A DNA stretch of 64,000 nt from Flavobacterium sp. MC2016-06. GTDB lineage: Bacteria; Bacteroidota; Bacteroidia; Flavobacteriales; Flavobacteriaceae. Below, piece by piece: positions 9,759-19,363 of this stretch; positions within the stretch are counted from its first letter, which is position 1, and each line of letters opens with the position of its first letter. The stretch lies in the NCBI RefSeq assembly GCF_009711165.2, contig NZ_WMID02000031.1:1-64000 (forward strand), read 5' to 3'. A program made the position numbers and the translations under genes. The notes beneath the pieces are model-generated. The model worked only from the letters and a program-made list of their open reading frames with translations, was not told the DNA's origin and did no database searches.

Positions 9759-12700
9759 ATGAAACTAACCTTACCACAGCAAGATATCTATTTTGAACAA
9801 TTATTGTATCCTAACGAGCCCATTTATAATATTGGGGCAAAAATAGAAATTAAAGGACATATCAATATTGATGCATTTCAAAAAGCATATCATGAGCTCA
9901 TTAACCAGCATGATGCTTACAGAACCAGACTTGTTAAAGATCAGGATAACATCCGATTAAAAATAGTTGATATCCACGATTCCCAATTAGGTTTTGTAGA
10001 CTTTTCTGATAGTCAAACAGCTTGCGAAACAGCTAATTCATACATGCAGGAAGAATTCTCTAAACCCTTTAATTTGTTTGGAGAAAGTCTTTTGCACGTT
10101 TTTACTTTAGTAAAAGTAAACGACGGATTTTATTATTTGTTTTCAGTTTATCACCATATCATTACAGATGGTTGGGGAACATCGCTAATGTTTCAACGCC
10201 TAGTTCAAAACTATAACGAGATTTTTGAATTTGGAAGCGTACAAACAGAATATCCTTTTACTTATAAAGATTTTATAGAAGATGATGCTATATATACTGA
10301 ATCAGAATCTTTTATGGAGGATAAAGCATATTGGAAAGATAGATATAAAGTCCTGCCTGAAAATTTATTCGATAAAATACAAGACTCAGGACGAGCCAAT
10401 AAAAGCAGTCGAAAAGAATTAATTATCAAAAGAGCAACTTACAACCAATTAAGCCAATTAGCAGATAGTTATAATTGTACTACCTTTCATTTGATACTCG
10501 CTTTGATGTACACTTATTTTGGAAGAAAACATGAAAACAATGATTTTGCAATTGGTTTACCAGTTTTAAACAGAAGTAAATCAAAATACAAAAAAACCGT
10601 TGGACTCTTTATGGGAATTTCTCCTTTAAGGATGGAACTTGATTTTGATGCAACAGTAGAACAGCTGACAAAAGATCTAAAAAGCCAATTACGAAACGAT
10701 TATCGCCATCAAAGATTTCCTTTAGGGAAACTTATTCAGGAACTTCAATTGTTTCAGGAAAAAGAAAGATTATTTAATATCACACTTTCTTATGAAAAAC
10801 AGAATTATTCTAATGATTTTCAAAATACAGTTACAGAGGTAATTCCGTTAAGTCATCAGTCAGAGCGAGTGGCTCTGGCATTATACATAAGAGAATTTGA
10901 TGAAACGAAAGATGTGAAAATCGATTTTGATTATAACTTGAATTATTTTGATAATTCCGGAATAAGCAACATAGTCAATCATTTTGATGCCTTGATTCAT
11001 GATGTTATAAAAAGTCCTGAAAAAAAATTAAGAGAATTAAATTATTTATCCGAAGATGAATTAAATCAAATACTTATAAATTTTAATAGTACAGAAGTAA
11101 TTTATCCAAAAGAAAAAACAGTAGTTAATTTATTTCAGGATCAAGCACTTAAAACTCCCGGTAAAGAAGCATTAAAAGATGAGAACAGATCCTATTCCTA
11201 TTCTGAGCTAGATACACTGTCGAGTCAGATCGCAGAACAGCTTATTACGATTTATGGTAAAAAAGACAAATCACCAATAGCGGTTCTGTTAGAAAGATCT
11301 GCAAATTTGGTAGTTGTTTTATTAGGAATATTAAAAGCCGGAAGACCTTATATTCCGTTGGATCCTGCATTTCCAAAAGACAGATTACGTTACATAATCG
11401 AGAACAGTCAAAGCAAAGTACTTTTTACCCAAAAAGATTATGATCTGGACAATCTGGAGGAAGTAGCGGTATTGGAATTAGAAAATATTTTGGAAGGAAT
11501 AGATGATTTTAAAGGCGTTATCGCTAAAACCATTTCACCCGAAGATACAGCCTATATTATATATACATCTGGTTCTACAGGAAATCCTAAAGGTGTAGAA
11601 ATAGGACATCAATCGCTGGTTAATTTCCTGACAAGTATACAGGAATCTCCGGGAGTAGATGCAAATGACTTGTTTTTTTCGGTAACAACATATTCATTTG
11701 ATATTTCAATATTAGAGTTTTTTGTACCACTAATATCAGGCGCTGTTTTATATGTAGCCGATAAAAATATTCTAGCCGATCCAGGTTTAACTATTAAAAA
11801 AATAGAAGAAATAAAACCAACCATAATTCAGGCTACACCAAGTTTTTACCAAATGCTTTTTAACGCAGATTGGCAAGGAGATAAAGGATTAAAAATATTA
11901 TGTGGAGGTGATTTATTAAGTGAAGCATTAGCAGATAATCTAATTAATAAAAGCTTAGAAGTCTGGAATATGTACGGACCAACAGAAACTACAATATGGT
12001 CGAGCATAAAAAAACTAGAATCTCCCGAAGATGCTTCTAACATTGGAAAACCAATACACAATACCCAATTTTATATTTTGGATCGATATTTAAATCCAAT
12101 GCCACTAAAAACTGCTGGAGCAATTTATATCGCAGGCGATGGTCTGGCAAAAGGGTATTATAAAAATGAAGTGCTGACAAAGGAAAAGTTTATCAATAAT
12201 CCTTTTGCTAAGGGAAGCTTATTATACGAAACAGGAGATCTGGGAAAATGGAATGAAAAGGGCGAAATAGACTTTTTAGGACGTAATGATAATCAAGTTA
12301 AAATTAGAGGATATAGAATTGAATTAGGAGATATAGAAACTCAGTTAAATCAAATCTCAGGGATAAAAGCAGCCGTTGTTATTGCAAAAAAAGAAGACAA
12401 TCAAGAAGCTTTTCTCGTTGCGTATGTTTTAAAAAGTGAGGAAGAAATTGATCTTGAAGAGATTATGATTCATTTGCAAATGAGTCTGCCATATTACATG
12501 ATACCAAATGTAATTATTCCGTTAGACGAATTTCCATTAACTCCAAATCAAAAAATTGACAGAAAGAATTTGGTCCAAAGAAATATCATACACACTAAAG
12601 TCGATTTTAAAAATGCGGATTCTAAGTTTGAAAAATCCCTTTTAAAATATTGGAAAGAGGTTTTAAACAGAGACGATATTAGTGTAAACGATAACTTTTT

Positions 12701-14195
12701 TGCTCTTGGCGGTCATTCTTTAAATGCAGTTAGATTAACAGGATTAATAGCGAAACATCTTTTATTTGAAATCACACTCAAAACAATTTTTGATTATCCT
12801 ACAATTGAGTTATTGGCAGAATATCTGGAAAGACTAACACCAACTCAAACAGTAGTTATTCCGTTGCAGGATCACAAAGAATTTTATGAGTTAACACCAA
12901 CACAATATAATATTTGGCTGGCATCTCAGGAAGAAAACAGTTCGATTGCATACAACATGTTTATGGCGTATAAAATTGAAGGAAGTATTGATGTGGATAA
13001 ACTCGAGAAAACGATAAGTAAAATTGTAAGCAAGTACGAAATCTTAAGAACGAATTTTATAGAAATAAACGGAGTTCCTTATCAAAAAACGAATTTGCAC
13101 AATGATATTCAAGTTCCAATTCCTGTGATAGAAGTGCAAGAAGAAGAGACTGATAAAATAATTTATCAATTAAATAATACCGCATTTAATTTTCAGAAAG
13201 ATTCTTTGATTAGAGTGTATTTGCTTCAGGAAACAGATCAAACCATACTATTGTTCTGTACACATCATATTATAATGGATGGTTTGTCTCTGGAAATTTT
13301 TGTAAATGAATTTATTAAAAATTATAATGAAAGCAGTTTTCTGGTAGCATTACCGGATAAAGATCAATTGGCATTTCAATTCAAGGATTATTCAGAGTGG
13401 TTTAATAAAACAATACATCTGAATGAAGCTAAAAATGAATCTTTTTGGAACGGATATCTTGAAAACTATTTGCCTAAAGATACATTTTACAAAGATTTTA
13501 ATCCAAAACATAACCATCAAAAAGTTTCAGGATATTCATTTGAAATAACACCCGAAGTTACGTTGGCTTTAAAAGATCTGGCGATTCAGGCAGAAATTAC
13601 TTTTTATGGTGTGTTAATATCGGCTTTGAATGTTTTGGTATACAAAGAATCTAATCACACAGATATTTGCATTGGAACAGTAAATTCAGGAAGAAATATT
13701 TCAGGATTGAATAATCAAATAGGAATGTTTGTTAAGACACTTATTTTAAGAACACAAATTTCGTCAGACATTGCATTTACAGATTTATTGCAGCAAACGC
13801 AAAACAATCTGTTAGAGATAAATGAGTATCAGGACATACCATTTGATAAAATTCCTAAAGCTATTTTTGATGTCTTATTTGTATATCAAAATCCTGAATT
13901 TACGTTTGATGAAATTACACTGATAGATAATTTAAAGCTAACATCTTATTCGGTTGAAAGCAAGTTTAGCCGAATGCCGATTGTTTTTAATTTGTTTGAA
14001 AGTGAAAATAAACTCAAAGGAAATATTGAGTATAATCCTGCTTTTTTCGAAGAAGAAACTATTGAACTTATTGTAGAAAAATACTCTAAAATTCTAATAG
14101 GAATAATAGAAAATGCAACTGTAAAAATAGATTCAATTGATGCCAGATCTGAAACGGAGAAAAACACTGCTTTTGATTTTGAATTTAATTTTTAA
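9759..14195 (+). CDS. Non-ribosomal peptide synthetase, one complete module plus terminal condensation domain (C-A(Gly)-PCP-C)
   Basis: The 1478-residue protein starts at once with a condensation domain (HHIITDG, His132/133, Asp137). An A domain follows (about 450-945; YTSGSTGNPKG near 600, YGPTETT, TGDLGKW, final NQKIDRK), then a PCP with GGHS Ser987, then a second condensation domain (about 1045-1465) with an intact HHIIMDG at 1169-1175. There is no C-terminal PCP, reductase or thioesterase. The A pocket reads DILQLGMIWK, a glycine-type code, the same class as in the upstream NRPS. A terminal active-looking C domain could release the chain by attack of a free amine or alcohol, or by cyclisation; this is inference. 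It is followed 12 bp later by the carrier-activating transferase. Confidence 0.96.
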   Translation: MKLTLPQQDIYFEQLLYPNEPIYNIGAKIEIKGHINIDAFQKAYHELINQHDAYRTRLVKDQDNIRLKIVDIHDSQLGFVDFSDSQTACETANSYMQEEFSKPFNLFGESLLHVFTLVKVNDGFYYLFSVYHHIITDGWGTSLMFQRLVQNYNEIFEFGSVQTEYPFTYKDFIEDDAIYTESESFMEDKAYWKDRYKVLPENLFDKIQDSGRANKSSRKELIIKRATYNQLSQLADSYNCTTFHLILALMYTYFGRKHENNDFAIGLPVLNRSKSKYKKTVGLFMGISPLRMELDFDATVEQLTKDLKSQLRNDYRHQRFPLGKLIQELQLFQEKERLFNITLSYEKQNYSNDFQNTVTEVIPLSHQSERVALALYIREFDETKDVKIDFDYNLNYFDNSGISNIVNHFDALIHDVIKSPEKKLRELNYLSEDELNQILINFNSTEVIYPKEKTVVNLFQDQALKTPGKEALKDENRSYSYSELDTLSSQIAEQLITIYGKKDKSPIAVLLERSANLVVVLLGILKAGRPYIPLDPAFPKDRLRYIIENSQSKVLFTQKDYDLDNLEEVAVLELENILEGIDDFKGVIAKTISPEDTAYIIYTSGSTGNPKGVEIGHQSLVNFLTSIQESPGVDANDLFFSVTTYSFDISILEFFVPLISGAVLYVADKNILADPGLTIKKIEEIKPTIIQATPSFYQMLFNADWQGDKGLKILCGGDLLSEALADNLINKSLEVWNMYGPTETTIWSSIKKLESPEDASNIGKPIHNTQFYILDRYLNPMPLKTAGAIYIAGDGLAKGYYKNEVLTKEKFINNPFAKGSLLYETGDLGKWNEKGEIDFLGRNDNQVKIRGYRIELGDIETQLNQISGIKAAVVIAKKEDNQEAFLVAYVLKSEEEIDLEEIMIHLQMSLPYYMIPNVIIPLDEFPLTPNQKIDRKNLVQRNIIHTKVDFKNADSKFEKSLLKYWKEVLNRDDISVNDNFFALGGHSLNAVRLTGLIAKHLLFEITLKTIFDYPTIELLAEYLERLTPTQTVVIPLQDHKEFYELTPTQYNIWLASQEENSSIAYNMFMAYKIEGSIDVDKLEKTISKIVSKYEILRTNFIEINGVPYQKTNLHNDIQVPIPVIEVQEEETDKIIYQLNNTAFNFQKDSLIRVYLLQETDQTILLFCTHHIIMDGLSLEIFVNEFIKNYNESSFLVALPDKDQLAFQFKDYSEWFNKTIHLNEAKNESFWNGYLENYLPKDTFYKDFNPKHNHQKVSGYSFEITPEVTLALKDLAIQAEITFYGVLISALNVLVYKESNHTDICIGTVNSGRNISGLNNQIGMFVKTLILRTQISSDIAFTDLLQQTQNNLLEINEYQDIPFDKIPKAIFDVLFVYQNPEFTFDEITLIDNLKLTSYSVESKFSRMPIVFNLFESENKLKGNIEYNPAFFEEETIELIVEKYSKILIGIIENATVKIDSIDARSETEKNTAFDFEFNF

Positions 14196-14207
14196 AAAAG
14201 AACTGCC

Positions 14208-14852
14208 GTGATACATCTATATTACACATATCTGTCTGAGGAAAATCATGAAAATCTATTGCAAAATAGTTTAGCAAAATTTCCAAATGATTTTCAGGAC
14301 AGGATTAAAAAATTTCGAAGATGGCAAGATGCACAATTTTCACTTCTGGGAAGAGTAATGCTTTTTAAAGGAATTGAAGAAGTAAAAAAGCAAAATTGTG
14401 ATACAAGCGAAATCAAATACACCATGTATAACAAACCCTATTTTGAAGATAGCCTGGTTCAGTTTAATATTTCGCATTCAGGAGAAATAGTGGTTTGTGC
14501 ATTAAGTGACGAGCATCAAATGGGAATTGATATTGAAGTGATAACGAATATTGAACTTCAGGATTTTAAATTTCAAATGACAGAAAAGGAGTGGAGCACT
14601 GTTAATGATTCCGGTGATAAAAGAGAAACTTTTTTTAATTACTGGACGCAAAAAGAAGCTGTCATAAAAGCACATGGTCATGGATTATCATTACCATTAA
14701 AATCCTTTGAAATTCGGGATAATGAAACCCAAATTAACGATCAGGTTTTTTATTTAAAAGAAGTCAATATCGACAAAAACTATAAATGCTATATCTCATC
14801 TAAAATAAATATGGATGAGGTAATTGTAAAAAAATATACTGTAAATCAATAA
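14208..14852 (+). CDS. 4'-phosphopantetheinyl transferase, Sfp type
   Basis: The 214-residue protein contains the family motifs FNISHSG, GIDIE (residues 106-110, Asp108 and Glu110 as metal ligands) and WTQKEAVIKAHG (146-156, Glu150 and Lys154). It transfers phosphopantetheine from coenzyme A to the serines of the PCP domains encoded next door, which makes the NRPS line functional. The start is GTG at 14208, chosen because it lies 12 bp after the NRPS stop and the next residues (IHLYYTYL) look like the usual N-terminus; no earlier ATG exists in the frame. Confidence 0.93.
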   Translation: MIHLYYTYLSEENHENLLQNSLAKFPNDFQDRIKKFRRWQDAQFSLLGRVMLFKGIEEVKKQNCDTSEIKYTMYNKPYFEDSLVQFNISHSGEIVVCALSDEHQMGIDIEVITNIELQDFKFQMTEKEWSTVNDSGDKRETFFNYWTQKEAVIKAHGHGLSLPLKSFEIRDNETQINDQVFYLKEVNIDKNYKCYISSKINMDEVIVKKYTVNQ

Positions 14853-14863
14853 TTAAATTTAAA

Positions 14864-16804
14864 ATGAAAAATATAAAAAGACTCTTTTTATTACTATGCA
14901 TCTTACCAGGCTTTATGTTTGCGCAAACAAGTAATTTAAAACTCGAGAAAACGACTTCTTTTTTTCCGGATAATAAAAAAATCAACATTGAAAAGATCGA
15001 ATGGAACTATTTAATAGTTCCTGAAAACTGGGAAAAACCAAATGGTAAAACAATTAAAATTGCAGTTGCAGTATTAAAAAGTACCGAAAATAATGCAGAT
15101 TCAAATCCAATTGTATTTGTAGAAGGTGGCCCGGGAGCAGGAGGAATCAAAGGAATCTCAGGATGGTTTAGTCATCCGTTAAGAAAAAAAAGTGATATTG
15201 TTTTTATAGACGTAAGAGGAACTGGTTTTTCATTTCCTAAATTTTGCCCGGACTTAGGAAAAACTTTCTTAGAAATATTAGCAAAAAATCAGGATAAAAA
15301 GCAAGATGAACAACAAAAAGCTGTTGCTGCAATGGTTTGTAAAGAAGATTTAGTAAGCAGAAATATTGACATAAGCGCCTATAATAGTAAAGCCATTGCC
15401 AAAGATTTAAATGCTTTAAAAACCCTTTTAAAGTATGAAAACTGGAATGTTTATGCTATTTCTTATGGAACTTATACCGCTCAGGTATATGCAAATGATT
15501 TTCCTCAAGATATAAAATCATTAATTTTAGACTCGTCAATTTCAGATATTTCGCAGTATTACAATCTTAATGCTAAAAATTATATAAGTAGTCTTGAAAG
15601 AGTTTTTAAAGATTGCGAAAACGATCCAGATTGCAATAAACAATATCCAAATTTAGAAGCTGCATATTATGCAACAATAGAAAAATTAGAAAAGAATCCA
15701 ATTACCGTTAAGGCCGATAAAAAAATAATTCCCTCAGGAAATTTCACTTATAATGCCGAAGATTTTAAGGTCGCTATTCAACAATCTCTGTATCAGAAAA
15801 AATTAATACCAGTATTACCCTTATTAATTACTCAATTTAATACCGGAAATAAAAGCGCTTTAAGCACACTGGTAAGTTCATTTTCCGGAGCTTTAAGTCT
15901 TGATTATGGAGCTTATTATTGTGTAAGCTGCAATGAAGCAATCCCTTTTAATTCAGTTTCTGAATTTGATAAAAATGCCGGTAAATATCCTAAATTAAAA
16001 GGAGGATTATCTTTTTACAGATCTGATTTCCTTGTTTGTGATAAATGGAACTCAGGGATTATTAAAAAAGATAAGGTTGCTAATGATTTATCAAATTTAG
16101 CTGCATTATCAGTTCCGGTTTTGGTTTTTTCAGGAAAATTTGACCCAATAACGCCAATAGAAAACGGTAACGTGACGGTCAAAAAATTTAAAAAAGGATT
16201 TTTAGTTGAAGCTCCAGTATCTGGTCACGGCTCTAGTTTTTCTAGTTTGGGAGCAAAAATTGCAAATGAATTTATAAGTGACCCGAATAAAACCCCTGAT
16301 GTTCATGATTTTCAGTCCAACCCTAAAGTAGATTTTATTACTGATGTAAAAATAAATGGCGGAATCTCTAAATTTGCTACTAGTCTGAATGAATTTAAAA
16401 TTTTATTTTTTGCGCCATTGATCATTGCAGTTGTTATTCTTATTATTTCGATAATTAGTTTTCTATTTTATTTGATAAAAAGGAAAGACGATAATAATGC
16501 CAATAAACAAATCAAGATATTGGTTATAGTAACCGCTATAATAGGACTTTTTACAATTGCGGGATTAATCACAGCAGTATCTGATACCGCACAAAGAAAT
16601 TTTTATATACTGACTTTTGGAGTTGCTAATAAGTTTAATTATCTGTTTATTCTTCAATGGATTTTTATTGGATTTATAATAATTTCAGGACTGTACTTTA
16701 TTCTAAGAATTAGATCTATTTCAAATCCAAGTGTGGTTGCAACAGTATTATTTTCACTTGTTTTAGTAGGCGTTTATTTTGAATATTGGGGCTTTTTATT
16801 GTAA
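14864..16804 (+). CDS. S33/TAP-type alpha/beta hydrolase with C-terminal membrane segments
   Basis: A signal peptide (ending FMFAQ) is followed by a large alpha/beta hydrolase domain with the oxyanion loop GGPGAGG, DVRGTGFS and a nucleophile elbow AISYGT, in which the usual first Gly is Ala. The acid (GKFDP) and histidine (SGHGSS) regions are present near residues 425 and 450. The last 130 residues contain about four membrane helices, an unusual addition to this family, so the enzyme is probably anchored with its catalytic domain in the periplasm. It lies 11 bp after the transferase gene and closes the cluster before a terminator. A role in maturing or cleaving the peptide product is possible but not shown. 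Confidence 0.85.
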   Translation: MKNIKRLFLLLCILPGFMFAQTSNLKLEKTTSFFPDNKKINIEKIEWNYLIVPENWEKPNGKTIKIAVAVLKSTENNADSNPIVFVEGGPGAGGIKGISGWFSHPLRKKSDIVFIDVRGTGFSFPKFCPDLGKTFLEILAKNQDKKQDEQQKAVAAMVCKEDLVSRNIDISAYNSKAIAKDLNALKTLLKYENWNVYAISYGTYTAQVYANDFPQDIKSLILDSSISDISQYYNLNAKNYISSLERVFKDCENDPDCNKQYPNLEAAYYATIEKLEKNPITVKADKKIIPSGNFTYNAEDFKVAIQQSLYQKKLIPVLPLLITQFNTGNKSALSTLVSSFSGALSLDYGAYYCVSCNEAIPFNSVSEFDKNAGKYPKLKGGLSFYRSDFLVCDKWNSGIIKKDKVANDLSNLAALSVPVLVFSGKFDPITPIENGNVTVKKFKKGFLVEAPVSGHGSSFSSLGAKIANEFISDPNKTPDVHDFQSNPKVDFITDVKINGGISKFATSLNEFKILFFAPLIIAVVILIISIISFLFYLIKRKDDNNANKQIKILVIVTAIIGLFTIAGLITAVSDTAQRNFYILTFGVANKFNYLFILQWIFIGFIIISGLYFILRIRSISNPSVVATVLFSLVLVGVYFEYWGFLL

Positions 16805-16837
16805 ACATTTCGAGTGTGTTTATTCTTAATTGTTCAC

Positions 16838-16869
16838 AAAAAACTCCATTAGAAATAATGGAGTTTTTT
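16838..16869. terminator. Bidirectional intrinsic terminator between convergent genes
   Basis: A perfect 13-bp stem (AAAAAACTCCATT with its complement) around a 6-base loop ends in a T-tract on both strands. It lies between the end of the peptide cluster and the convergent serine hydrolase gene. Confidence 0.85.
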
Positions 16870-16903
16870 ATGCTTAGAAAGATTCACTATTTGTTTCTTA
16901 ATA

Positions 16904-18391
16904 TTATTTCTTTAGTAAATTGTTTAAAACATTTTTAGCATTTGCATTGTCAGGATCTAATTCAAAAGACTTTTTATACATTTTAATAGCATCATCTTTT
17001 TGACCACATTGCAATAAAGCTTCACCGTAACTATCATAAATATTCGCACTCTTTGGGAAAAGTAAACTTGCTGTATGAAATGTTTCCAAAGAATTAGCAC
17101 TTTTTTGACTTCTCAGGAATTGATATCCTAATCGATTAAAATCTCTTTCGGTAACTTCATATGAGCTTGGATTTTTTAAATATTCTTCAATCAATTGATT
17201 TGCTTTTTCTTTATTTCCGCTTTCAAGTAAACCGCCATAAATCCTTGAGAGAGCATGCTCAGGTACTGTATAAGGTTTGTTGTCCAGTATTTGAAAACAA
17301 GCATTTGAGATATTTATAACGGGACTATTTCCCGTGTTTGATATAAGTATCACGGTTTGTTTTTTTAATAAATTATAAATCAAAATAGAAGAAAGTCCTG
17401 AGAGAGAGCCATCATGAAAAACTATTTTTCCATTACTTTCATCAGTAAACATTGCCCATCCTAAACCATAACTCATTTCTTGTCCTTCTAGAATATAAGT
17501 TACCTTTTTTCCATCATTAAGTATTGTCGCGGTTAAGGCTTCCTCTAATTCTTTCTTACCTATAATTTTATTGGTAAACAAAGCTATTTGATACTTTTGT
17601 AAATCTACAGCGGTACTTACAATTCCACCATTTCCGTAAAAATTACTTCTTTCATTAATCAAAAAAGGATCTTCTAGTTTAGTTACATCAACAAGATTGG
17701 TCGAATAAAAATTTGGATAACTGTATAATTCAACCTGATTTGTTTCTTTTATTCTCCTTTCATGCGGAACAACGGTATTTTCCATTTTTGCAGGTCCGAA
17801 AATATTTTTTTGCAAGTATTCAGCATAAGTAATTCCGGATATTTTTTCGATAATTAATGCTGCAAGACAAAAATTAACGTTGTTGTATTCCCATCTGCTT
17901 CCGGGTAAAAACGAAAGTGGTGTTTTAAAACGAATAAAAGTCGGTATAAGATCCTGATTAGAAAAAGTTTTATCCGGTTGCTCTTTCATCAAACTATCAA
18001 ATAAATTATAGTACTGTGCCAAACCCGAAGTGTTGTTAATCAAATGTTTGATACTAATATTTGGATATGGAAAATCTGGAAGATATTTTTGAACCGGATC
18101 CTCAATTTTAAGTTTTCCTTTTTCTTTAAGCTGAAGTATCGCTGTTGATGTAAAAGTTTTTGTAACTGAAGCAATTGGAAATTGAGATTTATCATTAAAT
18201 TTTTCTTGCTTTTCAATATTAGAAAATCCATAAGAATTAGAAAAAAGGGTCTTTTCAGAATTATATATTAGAACACTTCCATTGAATATGTTTTTTTTAT
18301 AAATTGTTGAAAATAAATTGTTTAATTCTTGTGAGTATATAGTAGTGTTCAAAGTAGTCATCACTAAGATTAGAAAAATTCGTTTATTCAT
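16904..18391 (-). CDS. Serine hydrolase of the class C beta-lactamase fold with C-terminal TPR
   Basis: The 495-residue protein has a signal peptide (ending IYSQ), the SxxK motif in ASVTKTF near residue 75, YNNVNF as the YxN motif, and HDGSLSG in the position of the KTG/HxG motif. The C-terminal third contains tetratricopeptide-like repeats (YGEALLQCGQKDDAIKMYKKSFELDP). Such proteins are periplasmic esterases, peptidases or penicillin-binding-like enzymes; the exact substrate cannot be read from the sequence. It stands alone on the minus strand. The roughly 500 bp upstream of it (18392-18892) is AT-rich and shows no gene or clear hairpin. Confidence 0.9.
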   Translation of the reverse strand: MNKRIFLILVMTTLNTTIYSQELNNLFSTIYKKNIFNGSVLIYNSEKTLFSNSYGFSNIEKQEKFNDKSQFPIASVTKTFTSTAILQLKEKGKLKIEDPVQKYLPDFPYPNISIKHLINNTSGLAQYYNLFDSLMKEQPDKTFSNQDLIPTFIRFKTPLSFLPGSRWEYNNVNFCLAALIIEKISGITYAEYLQKNIFGPAKMENTVVPHERRIKETNQVELYSYPNFYSTNLVDVTKLEDPFLINERSNFYGNGGIVSTAVDLQKYQIALFTNKIIGKKELEEALTATILNDGKKVTYILEGQEMSYGLGWAMFTDESNGKIVFHDGSLSGLSSILIYNLLKKQTVILISNTGNSPVINISNACFQILDNKPYTVPEHALSRIYGGLLESGNKEKANQLIEEYLKNPSSYEVTERDFNRLGYQFLRSQKSANSLETFHTASLLFPKSANIYDSYGEALLQCGQKDDAIKMYKKSFELDPDNANAKNVLNNLLKK

Positions 18392-18892
18392 TTTAATTAA
18401 TTTATTTGAGTCGGTATCGATTATAACAGTTATTGAATGACTTTTCTTCCATCCAATATAAAAGTACGGGAAAGTAACTTATATTTCTGAAATAATTTGT
18501 AGTACTTTATAAATAAACCCATTTTCAATCAAATATAAAAATAAGAAATAAATTTAGATATGATTAATGACTAAAAAATATTATCATTGACCAGTATAGT
18601 ATTATTAAAAGATATTTTGAGTTTTTATATAAAATTCCGTTATGAGTAAATACATTATAAAATAAATCATAAAAAATTTGCTGATAAAGAAATAGCTATA
18701 AACATAATCTAATTAAAACTTAGTTTAAAAGATTTGAATTTTAAGATAATACAGCCTTAGCTTTTGTGACAGAAAAGATATCAATTCTATTTATGCTGCG
18801 CCACTAACTTTTGTAAAAAAAAGCAGCAACTCCATTTGATATTTGCAAATATTAAAGAACATATTAAGAAAAATATTCTTTAAGAAATAAAC

Positions 18893-19246
18893 TCATTTTG
18901 CATTTTTCTGCTCTCTTTCTATTTGTTTTTCTCCCCAATCTTTGAGATAGGTAATAAATGGAATAAGTTCCTGTCCTACTTCGGTCAACGTATATTCCAC
19001 TTTTGGAGGTACTTCATGATATACTTTTCGATCAATTAAATTATCAGTTTCTAATTCCCTTAAAGTTTGTGTCAGCATTTTAGTAGTAATATCAGGCAAA
19101 GTTCTATTTAACTCGCCATAACGTAAGATTGTATGTTCGTGCAAATACCATAAAATTCTGCCTTTGTATTTGCCTCCAATACGTTTAAAAGCGTAATCAA
19201 CAGAACAAGTTACAATTTCTGGACAAATTATTTCCTTTTTTTTCAT
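18893..19246 (-). CDS. HxlR-family winged-helix transcriptional regulator
   Basis: About 117 residues with the HxlR pattern: an N-terminal cysteine (CPEI), a core GGKYKGRILWYLHEHTILRY helix region, the recognition part LPDITTKMLTQTLRELE, and a wing with VPPKVEYTLTEVGQEL. The start at 19246 (MKKKEII) is preferred over an in-frame ATG at 19270 because it matches the family length. It is divergent from the oxidoreductase gene at 19364, the usual arrangement for HxlR proteins that sense electrophiles or aldehydes and control a neighbouring reductase. Cys residues near positions 7 and 13 could act as sensors; this is inferred. Confidence 0.93.
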   Translation of the reverse strand: MKKKEIICPEIVTCSVDYAFKRIGGKYKGRILWYLHEHTILRYGELNRTLPDITTKMLTQTLRELETDNLIDRKVYHEVPPKVEYTLTEVGQELIPFITYLKDWGEKQIEREQKNAK

Positions 19247-19283
19247 TTTTAAATTATTGATAATCAACAATACAATGTTTTTG

Positions 19284-19310
19284 GTATGTAGAGTACAAAA
19301 AAGTACATAC
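19284..19310. promoter_or_regulatory. Palindromic operator candidate between hxlR-like gene and oxidoreductase
   Basis: The arms GTATGT and ACATAC flank two inner GTAC sites separated by an A-rich spacer. The element lies in the divergent intergenic region just upstream of the TACTTTTG box, where a dimeric HxlR repressor would be expected to bind. Confidence 0.5.
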
Positions 19311-19341
19311 TTGCCACAAAGATATACATGATTTACTTTTG
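19311..19341 (+). promoter_or_regulatory. Bacteroidota-type promoter for the oxidoreductase gene
   Basis: TACTTTTG at 19334-19341 is an exact match to the TAnnTTTG -7 box, with TTGC at 19311-19314 about 19 bases upstream in the place of the -33 TTTG box. It overlaps the earliest possible ATG (19328), which argues for a later translation start. Confidence 0.5.
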
Positions 19342-19363
19342 TAACTCATTAAAAACAAATAAA

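Noticed and set aside
18392..18892. Hidden small gene or RNA in the 500-bp gap
   Set aside because: AT-rich with no open frame of interest and no stable hairpin; a TATATTTG match on the minus strand at 18530-18537 lacks a -33 partner.
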